From contig CAJNDS010000406.1 of assembly GCA_905221605.1 (NCBI GenBank), positions 105,001-147,033 on the forward strand: DNA of 42,033 nucleotides, written 5' to 3'. Under the pieces are notes generated by a model. It saw only the letters and a list, made by a program, of their open reading frames with translations. It was not told the origin of the DNA and searched no databases. Shown one piece after another: positions 27,221 through 38,500 of the stretch (position 1 is the stretch's first letter; each line of letters opens with the position of its first letter). Position numbers and translations under genes: made by a program. Origin of the DNA: Symbiodinium natans (Eukaryota > Sar > Dinophyceae > Suessiales > Symbiodiniaceae).

Positions 27221-27779
27221 TCACATCTCACACGCCGCAGCGGCAAGGCATACATGAGCCACAAATGCAACATTGCGTGCGATACTGCGTGTGGCATTGA
27301 CATGGGGCTCCGTGCTGAACAGAGAGAAAGTGTGCTCCAGCTGGCGCACCCGGTCCTCCAGTTGGGTTCTTGCAGCAAATTCTGTATCCATCCTGGTGTG
27401 CAACTGCTCAGCTGTCTCGTCCATTTTGCGGGTCAAGCGTGCTTCCACCTCCCCATGCCATGTGCGATTTCCTCACGCATCATCATCATCATCATCATCA
27501 TCCTCAAAGCTTGGATGGTGGCCGGGGTCATTTCAACTTTGTTGACTTCCAACCACGTGGCTCTATGATGTCATGCTGCGGGCCCTGAGAAGATGTCGCT
27601 GCCACCTTTGTCCGCTCGGCACCTTCACGGTCAGGTGTGCCTTCTTGAGCCATCCACTTTCCAGGTGCAACTGAGACGGGTCTTGCTTCATGCTCTTTCG
27701 CCCACCAACGCAAGGAAACCTTTCTCAAAATCGCTGGATGGATCTTGCCAATTGGCCCCGGCTTTGTTGGCCTCCTCAA
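27221..27779 (-). pseudogene. LINE ORF1-like N-terminal part with coiled coil
   Basis: The minus strand gives a basic segment (WWAKEHEARPVSVAPGKW), then, in another frame, a run of Met from a CAT microsatellite (27478-27502), and MEARLTRKMDETAEQLHTRM, DRVRQLEHTF with heptad-like spacing. It could be the upstream part of the RRM-like ORF at 26327, separated by the LINE insertion between them. Confidence 0.45.
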
Positions 27780-27904
27780 TGGTGCCAGCTTGTTTAATCT
27801 TGTATATATTTGTCGAACCTTTCATAGGCTTTGCTACCTGGCTTCTTGGAGTGCGGCTCTTGAGCCTTGGCTCAATATATTATTACTACGCCCCAAGCAT
27901 TTAT

Positions 27905-28625
27905 GCGTTGGGCCAGCATGAGTCGCTCGTGGCCGAGCGCCTGTTGGCGTTTCTCGGGGATTCCTACGTCGTTACCACGCTGGAGTCACGCTGGAGCGAG
28001 CTGGGCCTGGGAGGCATCCTTGACGGTGAGGTTGGGCGCGGCGTGGGCGTCGCTGCCAACCTCGGCAAGGCTCAAATCTACAACGTTTTACAACGCTCAG
28101 GGAGGCGCAGCGCCACCGGACGTTTGGCGGGGGGATTTGGCGCATTTTGCCGCCCGGACAGCAGGTTCGTCGCGCTCGGCGGACCGATCGGCCACCAGGA
28201 CTTCGTTGTGTCCCAGGCCGATGAGCGCCTGCGCGCCGGGGCCGAGTTGCTGCGGCGTTTGCTGCTCCTATCGGATCTCTCGTGCGCGTGGCTGCTCCTT
28301 GTGTATAGTGCGGCGCAGCACGACAGCTGGAGGCGGGTGAATTCCTGGCAGCCTTCCTGGACGACATTTACGCTCCATTGCGCGCCTGTGGCCAATGGAT
28401 GCTGTCAGCGCGACCATCGAGCGCGAGGCCGGGGTTGCTGCAAACCTTCGCCAAACGCGTGGGTATCATACCCGTGGTGGCCCTGCGCCGCCCGGCGTGC
28501 GCGAGCTCGGCGAGGACGTGTGGCGCGGCGACAAGCCCCCCTCGCAACGCGGGTTCGTTGCTTTGTGCGTGCCAATCGGCCACCAGGAATTCACTCGGTC
28601 ATGCGCGGCATCGCTTATGAGTTCT
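27905..28625 (+). pseudogene. two tandem partial LINE RT palm-thumb copies
   Basis: The first copy (to about 28330) reads ALGQHESLVAERLLAFLGDS, YVVTT, GVAANLGKAQIYN, VALGGPIGHQDF and SCAWLLLVYSA. The second copy starts near 28340 with EFLAAFLDDIYAPLRACG, GVAANLRQTRGYH, GPAPPGVRELGEDVWRGDKP and VPIGHQEF. The same region therefore occurs twice in the same orientation; the first has FLGD and the second has FLDD at the catalytic box. Frames change within both, so neither is active. Confidence 0.72.
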
Positions 28626-28923
28626 GGCCGCTGAAATCGGGGGGGCTGGACCGACAAGTCCCAGCTTCTAGTGCAGACTGCGCGCGCGCCGGGCCGTCCA
28701 GCGAGTGCCCGCAGCGGACAGCAAAGAAAAACATTCTCGCGAGGTCCGCCAGTGATCAAGTTCGGAGGCCTACCTACTGCAACCGGACTCAGCAGGCAGC
28801 GCTTGAAAATGAACCCATGCGGTCGTCCGCGATTACGCGGCCAGGACTTCCTCCTCTGCCGATGCGGCAGAGCTCCTGAGACCCCACACATCCGGGCAGG
28901 GCAGTGACGTATCCCCAGCTTGG

Positions 28924-29070
28924 ATGAAGTATGATGAAGTGATCTTGGACAGTGGAGCAGATTGCACAGTTCTCCCTGTTGATCAGTTTGGTCAAGTCGG
29001 CATAGCTGGTTCCAAAGCAACCACTCTCTTGGATGCTCAAGGAAACCACATCTCACAGACAACCACTTGA
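28924..29070 (+). pseudogene. retroviral-type aspartic protease fragment, probable Copia-like relic
   Basis: The 48-codon frame reads YDEVILDSGADCTVLPVDQF, then TTLLDAQGNHI. The DSGA active-site box with following hydrophobic strands matches the pepsin-like protease of LTR retrotransposons, and I recall ILDSGAD-V-LP from dinoflagellate Copia elements. No integrase, RT or LTR is found nearby, and the frame stops early. It is a fragment, or an exon of a domesticated protease gene. Confidence 0.55.
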
Positions 29071-29782
29071 GAGAAAGTGTGTTTGAAGTGGAAGGCTTTT
29101 TGGGGTTGTTTGAGCGGTCGTGTGCATGGCTGGGATGCTCGGCTGCCGGGGCAGCACGTTTTCACGCGCGAAGCTCCGAGAAGTGACGACAGTTACAGTT
29201 TCGGGGGATGGCGAGTTTCAAAGGCCTCCTCGTTCGCAATTGCTAAGGGCTTTTGTAACAACACTTGGGAAGTTAGGTCGCGCCCTGGTCGAACAAGTTC
29301 AAGATCGCAAACAAACATGGTCTAAAACGCGTCTCCACATTCCTCTTTTGTTTAGTCATTTGTTTGCCAAGTCCTCGTGGTCCCAATTTAAGCGCACTTT
29401 CGAAACTGACCACATGACACGCAGGCCGAAAAAACGTTTTTGATGAACAACGTGTTTAGAAAAAATTGGCCTTCCCATTGCACCGAGTGGTAATGGTGGT
29501 GGTGGTGGTGGTCGTCATCTACGTGTTTCTTGCTGTTTGTTTGTCATTGTTATGGTTCATGGTCATCGCATTGCATCTATGTTGTGACGCCATTTGTGGC
29601 CGCAGACGGTAGCAATTCCATCAATGCGCGGATGGTGGTGCCTTAGGGCTTTTACGGCAAGGCCGTGGCCTGCGGATTGCTGGCGCCATTTTGCAAGTCA
29701 TTGCTGAATCTGGGAGAAGCAGTTTGTGCTTTGTTTGTGTTCTGGCTCCTGATGTTCTTGGAGTCTTTTTTTTGCCGTAAAG
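29071..29782 (+). other. no recognised gene; one open frame and a GGT microsatellite
   Basis: An open frame at 29120-29443 has a plausible stretch (VTVSGDGEFQRPPRSQLLRA) but no family. A GGT run lies at 29494-29512. The 3' part should hold the promoter and leader of the cold-shock-domain gene that starts at 29783; I see no TATA-like or other defined element. Confidence 0.35.
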
Positions 29783-31670
29783 ATGCCCAGCACAGGAATG
29801 TCGGCGCCTTCCGATGTGAAGTTGACCCTGGAGCGAACCAGCTCCACGCTGCTTTCGCAGATAGAGGTGCAGCTCTTGCCGTTTGGCCCGGTTGTTTTCG
29901 TAGATGTCAATTGCTTGAAGTTTGTGGGCCGTTTTCTGTTTCACATTGCGTGGCCGAGCACTGCGCTACATTACTGTCGTGCAACACATGTATGTGAGAG
30001 GCTCTGGAGAAGAGGACCTCCGAATTGAAGAGAAGTCGTGAAGCTTTGGAGGCATCCCATAAGAAACAACAGGAACAGAGCAGGCATGATGATGGCGATG
30101 ATGACCTGGCTGCGGATGCAAGGCAGACGCAAACGAAGCTGGACGATTCATCAGTTGGTAAAACAGAAGGAGAGGAAGACGAAGACAGAAACAAACTTCC
30201 ACAAGTCCTTGGAGATGAAAGCAAGCAGGCCATTTTGGTCGATCCCCGCCGGTGGGCACGGGAGCGCTTGGCCACTGCTTTACGGGAACAAGGTGAGGAG
30301 CTAGAACAGAGTTTCAAGCCAAAAAACTCTAGTCCACCTGCCTCCACAGCAAATGCGCCAGAAGGGCAGCCGCCAGCATCCGCGACCTCTCCAGCGACCG
30401 TGCCCCCGAAATTGAACGCCATTGGAGGTTGTCATCTCAGTTGCTACATGTCTTCAAACGATATATGCAAAAGGTTTCGCAAATTGTGGTTGTGGGGTAT
30501 ACTTGTTTTTTGCTTAGTAGTGCAGGTGAAGCTGACGGCATTGCGAAGGCGAACGCCCCTGGCACATTGGCCAAAGCCAGTGGCATGATGAAGGGCAGCA
30601 TGCCCATTCCTAGCAGCATGGGTGCCGTGGCCAAGGGCGCACCTCCACTTGGTGCAGGGCCGCCGGTTATGCCAGCAACCTCGTCTGGCTTACCGATGGC
30701 CGTCTTTCGGATTCTCAGTATTCTCAACGTTTTCAGGATTCGTAAAAGTGGGCTTTTTGAACCTAAAACCTAGTGACTAATGGTTTCGCATCATCAAGTA
30801 AAGGGGAAGCAAAAAATAGTATTTTGACATGATTACAATGATTCCGTTGCGCATGCTTGCCTTCATATGCTGAGGCCAAGCTCCCCTCCGGTGCACCCGG
30901 GCCAAATGGTGCTGCTTTGCCAAAGGGATTTGTGCCAAAGATGCCAGCTATGGCCGGGCTGGACATGGGATGCAGTGGGACATCTATGCCCTGCATGGGT
31001 GGTTGTCTGGGTGGGGGTGGAGGGGGCATGGGGATGTCTGGCCCACTCGGCATGGGTGGCGGCTTATGTCCTCCAGGGCCAACGGGCCCCGGCGTGGGGC
31101 CAGCGAGCGGAGGCAGCCCTGATGGAGAGAGCGACGAAGTGCAGCAGCAAATGATGCTGCAGATGCAAATGCAAATGCAAATGATGATGATGGGTGCTAT
31201 GATGGGATCCATGTTGGGTGAGAATGACGATAAGAAAAAGGGCAAGAAAAGAAAGAAAGACAAAGCACTGGACTTGATTGACGGGGACGACTTGCCGCCT
31301 GGCCCTTCCAGCGACATGAATCACCCCAGCTACAGACCGGCAGATATGGAGCACATACCTGGCATCACAGACAGGAGATTTGAAGGGCGCATCACGATGT
31401 GGCTCGAGGCCAGCTAATTTGACAAACGATTCAGTTAGTTTGAGGTAGTCGCGTGCATCTTAGTGCTTGTGCTGCTAGCAGGACAAAGGCTATGGCTTCA
31501 TTGGCAATGAGGATCTGAAGCAGAAGTTCAATGGCATGGATGTTTTCCTGCAAACGAACCAGAAGAGACATTTCAATCAAGGTGATCAAGTAGTATTTAG
31601 CGTCTTTAAGAATTATCGAGGTCAGCCCCAAGCGACCGAACTCAGGGCAAGCAGAGCTTCCCTTGGATAG
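29783..31670 (+). CDS. cold-shock-domain-like protein, five exons
   Basis: Exons proposed from frame and splice sites: 29783-29866, 30001-30427, 30526-30701, 30875-31408 and 31482-31670 (469 residues). The introns between them are GT-AG, GT-AG, GT-AG and, for the last, GC-AG (31409-31481, 73 nt), typical of relaxed dinoflagellate splicing. The product starts Ser/Thr-rich, then has a charged Glu/Lys coiled region, a Gly/Met/Pro-rich middle (GGCLGGGGGGMGMSGP) and a Met/Gln run. It ends in a nucleic-acid-binding domain. That domain spans the last intron: FEGRITMWLE joined to DKGYGFIGNEDL, then MDVFLQTNQ and FNQGDQVVFSVFKN. This follows the cold-shock layout with the RNP1-like KGYGFI and RNP2-like VFLQ. 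It probably binds RNA. The third intron donor (30702) is the least certain; a nearby GC donor is possible. Confidence 0.75.
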
Positions 31671-32157
31671 GGATCAGAATTGCTCGTCTCGTCGACACGC
31701 CTGATGCGTGACGAAATCCATGTGTGGAGGTGGCTATCAAGACATGACACTAGGGTGATGTGATGTTGCCACACCTTTCTTGCTGGGCCACCTCTGCTCC
31801 AGACACATAAAAGGCAAGGTTTTCACCTTGTCCGCGATGTTGCAGCAAGCACCAGGCAGCCGCGGACGGAAAAGTGCGACCTGTGAATGTTACCCAGGAG
31901 GCCGACAACGTTGCCGCCATCGCGACCCCATGTGCGAGCCACACATGCGTGGTCTGCTCACAGCATGACTGCGAGTGTAGGTTTTCGACTTGATGCACAT
32001 GTTTTTTTGGACATGCCAGATGATACTGCCCTTTGCATGCGGCTTGATAGATAGTGTGGGATGAGCAGCGACCTCTTTCCACAGCACTCAATTCGTTTGC
32101 AAGATAAGGTTGTTTCGTTTTTCCTTGTCATTGGAGATTGAACTTGTTGGTAGAAGA
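31671..32157 (+). other. intergenic region between two co-directional host genes
   Basis: About 490 nt with no coding signal that I trust. It separates the cold-shock-domain gene from the TPR gene on the same strand, the arrangement common in dinoflagellate chromosomes. An upstream in-frame stop at 32062 bounds the start choice for the TPR gene. Confidence 0.4.
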
Positions 32158-35100
32158 ATGATTGCAGGGAAGCCCGTGGATGCAAAGCCAGACTCGGGTG
32201 CAGGCCACCTCGATGGCGCTGATGCAACTTCTGCTCGATCTCGTGGCTCTCCTCATTCCGCCCGCAAGCCAGAAAGTTGGACCTCCCGATTCCTTGTGCG
32301 GTCTGATGTTGAGGCAAAGGGCAGCACGAATCGTGGCAAAGTGATTGCTGCGCTCAGCAAGCTGGGGGGACCTGATCCAGACAAGAAGACTAGCTACATG
32401 TCTCGGCTTCGCACCAGCATGAAGGGGAGAAGGGAACAGCTGAACAGCCAGGGTGATATCGGACTTCACGATTTGGCGGACGTGATGGCGCACGACTTCG
32501 TGGATGTAGCTCAGAATTTGGCTTTGTCGGCCGACCCAGTGGTGCAAGAGATTGGAGAGGAGAGCTTGTTGAAACTCAAGAAATCCGGCAACCTGGATCC
32601 TCAAGATGATAACGTCATAGCTGCTTTTAAGAAGCACAAGGCAACGATCGGCAAATCCCTTTTCGAAGCCGAGAACACCAACAACTGGGGGGTTGAAATG
32701 TACTTGCTGGGGGATTACAACACTGCCTCCGACTATTTCAACCAGGCCTTGAAGCTCACGTCCGAAAGAAAAAAATCAGCAGCCTCAGAACTTGCAGTGT
32801 TAAAGGCTTTTGTGAAGGAGAAATATGATGGCAGCGAAGAGATGTTGTACACCGAGCTGGTAAGAGGCGAATGGCGATCTGCTTTGGGTCACAAGAAGTT
32901 TGTTGAAGCCTTATCGCGACTAGATTACCCTGGAGATCCTGATCGAGTTTTCACTATGCTCGACAGCGTAGCTAATGATGGCAAAGTCTCGCTTCCAGAG
33001 CTGACCTCCACCTTGAAGGCGAAGACTGTGCGACTCAACAGTATGGACCGCGAGCCAGTTCAGAAAGGCATCGTGCTTTCTAACCTTGGGTGTTGTTCTT
33101 TGCAGCGTGGAGATGTCATGTCTGCGCTTCAGAGTTTTCGTGAAGCTTTGCGAATCGTCCGGCGCGCAGCTGGTAAGAAGAAAGACTCCGATGAAACTGT
33201 ACTTACGATCATGACGAACATGGCCGCGGCCTACATTCATCTGGGTGACACAGATGCAGCGTTACACACCTTGAGTGTGGTATTGGAAAGACGTGAGCAC
33301 TTCCAGGGTCGTTTGCATGAGGATGTCCTGACCATTCTGCACTTGGCCGGCTATGCTTTTCTTGTGAAGGCCAACAGATTCCAGATAGTGCGTGACCGCC
33401 AGCGAATGGATAGTAAGAAGCAAGATAACCCAGTGCTTGTGAACTACCATTTCGCATTATGTGCGTTCAAAGAACGGCTCCTGCGTCAACAGTCGGTCCT
33501 GAGCACAATGCCAAACGTCGATAGCGTTTTGTGTGACATCGGCGCGCGGCACCAATTAGAGCTACACATTGCGCGCAGCCATGAGATTGTTGCCGAAGTT
33601 CATGACAAGTGCGAAGATTTAGAACGCGCTCGGGATCATCTCATGGCTTCGCTGCAATACAAGAAAGACATTCTCGACGCAGCTGATCCCGACTTATTCT
33701 CAACTCTGAACTTGTATGCGAGTGTGTGTGCTAGATCTGGGAGGGACGAGGAAGCCCTCCAGTCTATGAGCTTGGCCATGCAAGCCAGTGAAGAGCTTTT
33801 TGGATACAAGTCGGCTGCTGTAGCAACGCAGTTGTTCCATTTGGGCCTGCTTCACTTACGAATTGCCTTTCGAGCACGCAAGCAACGAACGAGCGATGTC
33901 CTGCACAAATCTACTGAGCAACTGCAGCAGTGCTTAAGCATACGCACGGAGCTTTTTGGCTTGGACTCTGAAGAGGTGGCATCCACAGCACAACTGCTGG
34001 GAAGTGTGTACTTTGCTGCCGGCAATGTACAGCAAGCCCGTCGAAGCTACGAGAAAGCTCTCTTGATTCGGGCCGCCTGTGCAAACAATGAAGCAACAAT
34101 AGCATGCTCAGCACATGCGCTCGGCTCACTTTGCTTGCGATGCCCGCGTCGTTTGGAAGAAGGGGTGATGCTGCTCCAAAAAGCAGCGGCTATCCGCCGG
34201 AGGCAACTTGGCGAAGGCAGCCTCCACCTTGCCGAGACACTGCACGAGCTGGGCTCAGGACTTCTGCTGCGGGCCGCCGCCAGCGATGTCCAGGATGCTC
34301 TGGTGCATTTGTCGCAAGCGGCTGCAGTCAGGGAGGAACACCTTGGCAAGAGGAACCTAACTTACGCAGCTTCCTTGCACCAGCTCGGCCAAGCTCACCT
34401 GCTGTTGGGCTTGCCCTTGGAAGCAAAGCCGTACCTGCAGGCGGCTTTGGCCCTGCGCGAGAAGCTGGTTGGAAAGCACAGTGCGCAGGCCGCATCCAGC
34501 CGGGTGGCGCTTGGAGTTGCTTTCGCCAACGAGGGAGACCTTGAGACAGCCTTGGTTTTCCTGAAAGTTGCTTACAAAGATCGGGAAAGAGCCCTTGGCC
34601 AGATGAATGCTCTTACTGCGGACACGTTGTATCAGGTGGGCTTGGTATTGATGCGCAAAAGAGAATTTGAGCAAGCGCTGGCAGCACTGACTCAAGCCTT
34701 AAACGTTCTCTCACAGCTGAATAATAGTGACGTCCAGGCAAGGCTGGCAGATTCTGATGAAGAGCAAGAAGTGCAGAAGACTTCTGAAAGGACGCGACGG
34801 GTTCAAGCAAAGCGAGGGCGCAAAGGGCAGGCTGAGGCTGAGGAGCGACAGGGGCACGCAAACGAAACGTCAACGATGTCAACGAGCCTGGCTGTAAGGC
34901 TTTTTGCAAAAGTGAAGTCGAAGTTCCATCCCACGCCTCGTGAAGAGAGCGCTTCCACCGTTTCCCAGCTTAAAGATGAAGAGGTATGCATCGAAGACAC
35001 AGGAGTGGATATCAGAGGCTGCCATGCTCCAAAACTGGCTTTACTTATGCAAACCATGGCATCTGTATACATGGAGTTATGTGAGTTTTCGAAGAGCAGG

Positions 35101-35577
35101 TATTGGCTTGACAGCTCGTGCTGCATTCGCGAGGAGGTCTTCGGCATCGTAAGCAGAGAAGTGGGAGAAACTATGCATCAGTTTGGATTGCTGTTCAGGT
35201 TACGCAAAGACCCTGCTACGGCACTGTCGTACTTCCGGAAAGCGTTGCATGCACGTGAGCGAACGTGCGGGTTCACTCATGCAAGCACCGCAGAGACTTG
35301 TGAGCAACTGGCTGAGATTTTGCATGAGCTAGGAAACGCAGACGAGGCAAGCATTTTCATGAGCAAGGCGCTTACAATCAAGGAGCAGCTTCCTTCTGTC
35401 ACGGCTGCTGATCTTGCGCAAGCACGCGAGAAGTGGAACGGCTTGGCTGCTGCGGGCATGGAGTATGATCCTGTGAAAATGGGTGAGGCGCTGCCGCACA
35501 TATCCCGGCGCAGTGCCGAGTCGTATCTACATGGCTGGAAGGACAGACGTGGCGAGAATCAAAACAGAGCGTTCTAG
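32158..35577 (+). CDS. large TPR protein with a degenerate EF-hand-like segment
   Basis: An uninterrupted 1139-residue frame begins at the first ATG after an in-frame stop at 32062. Tetratricopeptide units run along most of its length and resemble the 42-residue kinesin-light-chain type: SLHQLGQAHLLLGLPLEAKP, DTLYQVGLVLMRKREFEQAL and QSFREALRIVRR are examples. An early unit (GVEMYLLGDYNTASDYF) is followed by DRVFTMLDSVANDGKVSLPE, which looks like an EF-hand with incomplete calcium ligands. A basic low-complexity linker near residues 870-920 separates the last TPR block. TPR arrays are scaffolds for protein binding; the partner is unknown. There is no signal peptide or membrane segment. The lack of introns next to a five-exon gene may mean retrocopy origin. 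Confidence 0.85.
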   Translation: MIAGKPVDAKPDSGAGHLDGADATSARSRGSPHSARKPESWTSRFLVRSDVEAKGSTNRGKVIAALSKLGGPDPDKKTSYMSRLRTSMKGRREQLNSQGDIGLHDLADVMAHDFVDVAQNLALSADPVVQEIGEESLLKLKKSGNLDPQDDNVIAAFKKHKATIGKSLFEAENTNNWGVEMYLLGDYNTASDYFNQALKLTSERKKSAASELAVLKAFVKEKYDGSEEMLYTELVRGEWRSALGHKKFVEALSRLDYPGDPDRVFTMLDSVANDGKVSLPELTSTLKAKTVRLNSMDREPVQKGIVLSNLGCCSLQRGDVMSALQSFREALRIVRRAAGKKKDSDETVLTIMTNMAAAYIHLGDTDAALHTLSVVLERREHFQGRLHEDVLTILHLAGYAFLVKANRFQIVRDRQRMDSKKQDNPVLVNYHFALCAFKERLLRQQSVLSTMPNVDSVLCDIGARHQLELHIARSHEIVAEVHDKCEDLERARDHLMASLQYKKDILDAADPDLFSTLNLYASVCARSGRDEEALQSMSLAMQASEELFGYKSAAVATQLFHLGLLHLRIAFRARKQRTSDVLHKSTEQLQQCLSIRTELFGLDSEEVASTAQLLGSVYFAAGNVQQARRSYEKALLIRAACANNEATIACSAHALGSLCLRCPRRLEEGVMLLQKAAAIRRRQLGEGSLHLAETLHELGSGLLLRAAASDVQDALVHLSQAAAVREEHLGKRNLTYAASLHQLGQAHLLLGLPLEAKPYLQAALALREKLVGKHSAQAASSRVALGVAFANEGDLETALVFLKVAYKDRERALGQMNALTADTLYQVGLVLMRKREFEQALAALTQALNVLSQLNNSDVQARLADSDEEQEVQKTSERTRRVQAKRGRKGQAEAEERQGHANETSTMSTSLAVRLFAKVKSKFHPTPREESASTVSQLKDEEVCIEDTGVDIRGCHAPKLALLMQTMASVYMELCEFSKSRYWLDSSCCIREEVFGIVSREVGETMHQFGLLFRLRKDPATALSYFRKALHARERTCGFTHASTAETCEQLAEILHELGNADEASIFMSKALTIKEQLPSVTAADLAQAREKWNGLAAAGMEYDPVKMGEALPHISRRSAESYLHGWKDRRGENQNRAF

Positions 35578-38500
35578 TGACGCAGTGAGCAGCTTTATGG
35601 CGGGATGCCTGGGCGGGCGGGGAGGGGGGAGATGTACATATCATGTCATTGAATGAAGAAGAGAGGAAGATGGGTTTTCCCGGCCTCCACCGGGCGGGCC
35701 TCTCCCGCGCCTTCCTGTGGGGCATGGAGCGTGGAGGACGATTTGAGGAAGGGGTGATTTGAGGATGATTTGAAGATGACTGGGGAAGAGGCCCTCCAAA
35801 TTGACATCAGTTTGGAAATAGATGATTGTGTGACATTGTGAGAAACCAGGCGTTCTTGGCTGAGTTGTTATGCGAGTCAAGTATATAGTAAGTAAGCATT
35901 TGCGTTTTTGGTTATGTTATCGTGACAAAAAGTGGAAATTCCAGCACATCGCGAGCACCATGCTGGACCTCGTAGAGTGCGAGTGCCCCTGGCTTATATA
36001 CCATCGAGGCGATCACGGAGCTGGCCTTTTTCAGCTGTACGTTTGCTTGGAGGTATACTTTCACCACCATCAGCCTGCTGAAGTTCCTTTGTGCAGTGTT
36101 GGCCGCCGCCTCAGGAGCGAGAGTCCATCAAGACGTGGGGTCATGCGGAATGAGTGCATGGCGGGATGCGCACGAGCAGGATTTGAATCATGTCAAGCTT
36201 GTGGGTGGTGCGTCCGCTATGTAATTGATGCAGGCTCTGGATCTCATGGCCAGCGGCGATTTAAAGTATTGGTTTTATGGATGAACTGGACCATGAGATA
36301 GAAACTGGCGCTGGGCGCTAGTGACCCAGCGCTCGGATCACTTCTCGGGGTGAAACCTCCTTCCCATGGAATCCTTGGCTGCGTTCCATATTCATCAAAT
36401 TCAGTGGACTTGCAGAGAGACGCGCGATGTCACTCAACATCGGGCGGAAGGAAAAGACAAGGAGCCTACCACAGAAACCACACCATCATGAAACTTTCTA
36501 CGACAGGAACTTGTTTTGCCTCGGGAGCTTCTCCAGCTCTAAACTCGTAACACCTTGGAGTCGTGAATCTAGGGCGACAACCTTAATCTGGAACCCCCTG
36601 CAATGAAAATTATCTATGCGTGTTTTGCGCACGAGAATATACTAAATGTAAATGGCTTTGCATGTTCACAGGCTGATTGTTTTTATATATTTTACAATGA
36701 AACACTTGTTTACTTGGCTTTGTCTTTCAGAAGGGTTTGCCCGCGTCTCACGTACTTGTCGAGGTCGAATGATTGTTAGAAAACCAGAAAGATTATCAAG
36801 CGAGTCTCAACTATATCCAACAGTTTCAGGTTTGAGAAAGTGCACCAAAAGACCTTCGGCAAGACCGCCAAAGAATCGTGTCACGGTCTAAGACTGGTAC
36901 TGCAGTGTTAATGCCGTGAAAAGCCTTTTACATCGATGTCACGGCTTTTGCCACGTCGTGCCAAGTTTCTGACGCACAGGCTTTCCAGCAAGTAGCACTA
37001 CTGATGTAAGACGCAAGCAAACTTCTGCTTCTCAATCGCGCCGATCATGACAGCTCCTGACCGACCTTGATGTGAACTAAATACAATCTAGACACAACCA
37101 ACGTTTTCACTTTGAGGATATGGCGACCCTTGGGGTCAACTCCGAGATACTGACCCGGCCTTCACAAGCTTAGAATCATTTAGAATCCCAGAAACAAGCA
37201 CGGGCCATGAGATGCTTTGTTTGATGGGCAAGTGTGCATTCTAAACAGGGATTCGGCAGCGAGATTGACGATTTCGTCCCCCCTTGAGGCACACAAGATC
37301 TGCAGACTGAGTTGAGGGATGTTGTCAACATGAAGAGCTGAGGTGGCCACAGAGGGATGTAGAAGCTCAGCTACCAGAAATTTCACTTCAAGCTTATTTT
37401 GGCTGATCTCATCGCCATATACTGGAAAATCAGGCGGAAGCATCAATCTACTCCACGCACCTTGCCAGGTAGCCCCCAATGCAGCTCATGAAACGAGCTG
37501 CCTCAGGCAAAGATAAATCTAAATGACAAAAGCCATATAGCCGACAGATTCACCAAAGCTTCAAGTCACAAGCAGCGCGATGTCTTTCCACAGTGGTAAA
37601 GACTCACTGTGACTCTGCTGGGAGCTCGCGCGATGACGAGGAGCATTGTATTTGCATGATTTGGGGTGCATGTGGAATGCAATGTTCATGCACGCCGGGA
37701 GCTTCGCTGAAGACTCTGCTGAGGTCGCAATCCAGGGTTGTAAGGCTGGCAAATTTCCAAATTCATTGGAGTCCAAGCATGCAGCTTTGCATGAGACCCT
37801 ACTGGCCTCAGGGAACATCCATGTCACAGGAGTATGTCAAGACTGAGCTGTCGTTGGCTAGCGCGAAACTTACTTAGTACTCCAAACCGTCAGTTTTCTC
37901 TCAAGGCCTGGTTAACTCAGAGTTCGAGAGTTCTCGACAATCCCAAACACTAATTCCTAAACCCTAGCACACCCACCGCGCGAAAAAACCCAAGAGCCTC
38001 GTGCCTCCTCCTAAGCCCCTGTGCGCGATCGCAGTACCAACCCGTACAAAGCTTTTTCCCTTCAGGAATCCTGTCCAGCCCAGATTATGGCGTGCAAGCG
38101 GCGTTCAGTCAACAGCTGACAAGGCAGGTTGTGTTCGTAAACACTTTCTTGGAAACCTTTTGGAAGCACCGCGGTGACCATGCCTAAACGGAGTGTTTCA
38201 CCAACACTTTTGTGGATCTTGCGGCAAGGTGAGACTATGTGGCCTGCCAGCCTTGCTGGAAAAGAGGCTTGGGCTATCTAGGGGCCCGAGGGAGGCTTCA
38301 AGCTTCAAGGTCTGTGACATCACCAAAATTCCAAGCAGTCTCAATCCGAAGCTCGAAGTTCTGAGGCCATCTGAGGGGCCTAGTGCCATGCCAATTATAG
38401 TTCAGCTTCGGGGTGTTACAGTGTTACAGTATGCAAAACAAGCGATGAGAGACACTGCCTCGGACACTGTGTTCTCGCCCGTCGTTAAGAACCTGTTCAC

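Noticed and set aside
35870-36301. 143-codon frame after the TPR gene
   Set aside because: No plausible domain or start context, and its composition resembles translated non-coding DNA.
37961-37972. Interstitial telomere (CTAAACCCTAG)
   Set aside because: It is little more than one repeat unit and can occur by chance.
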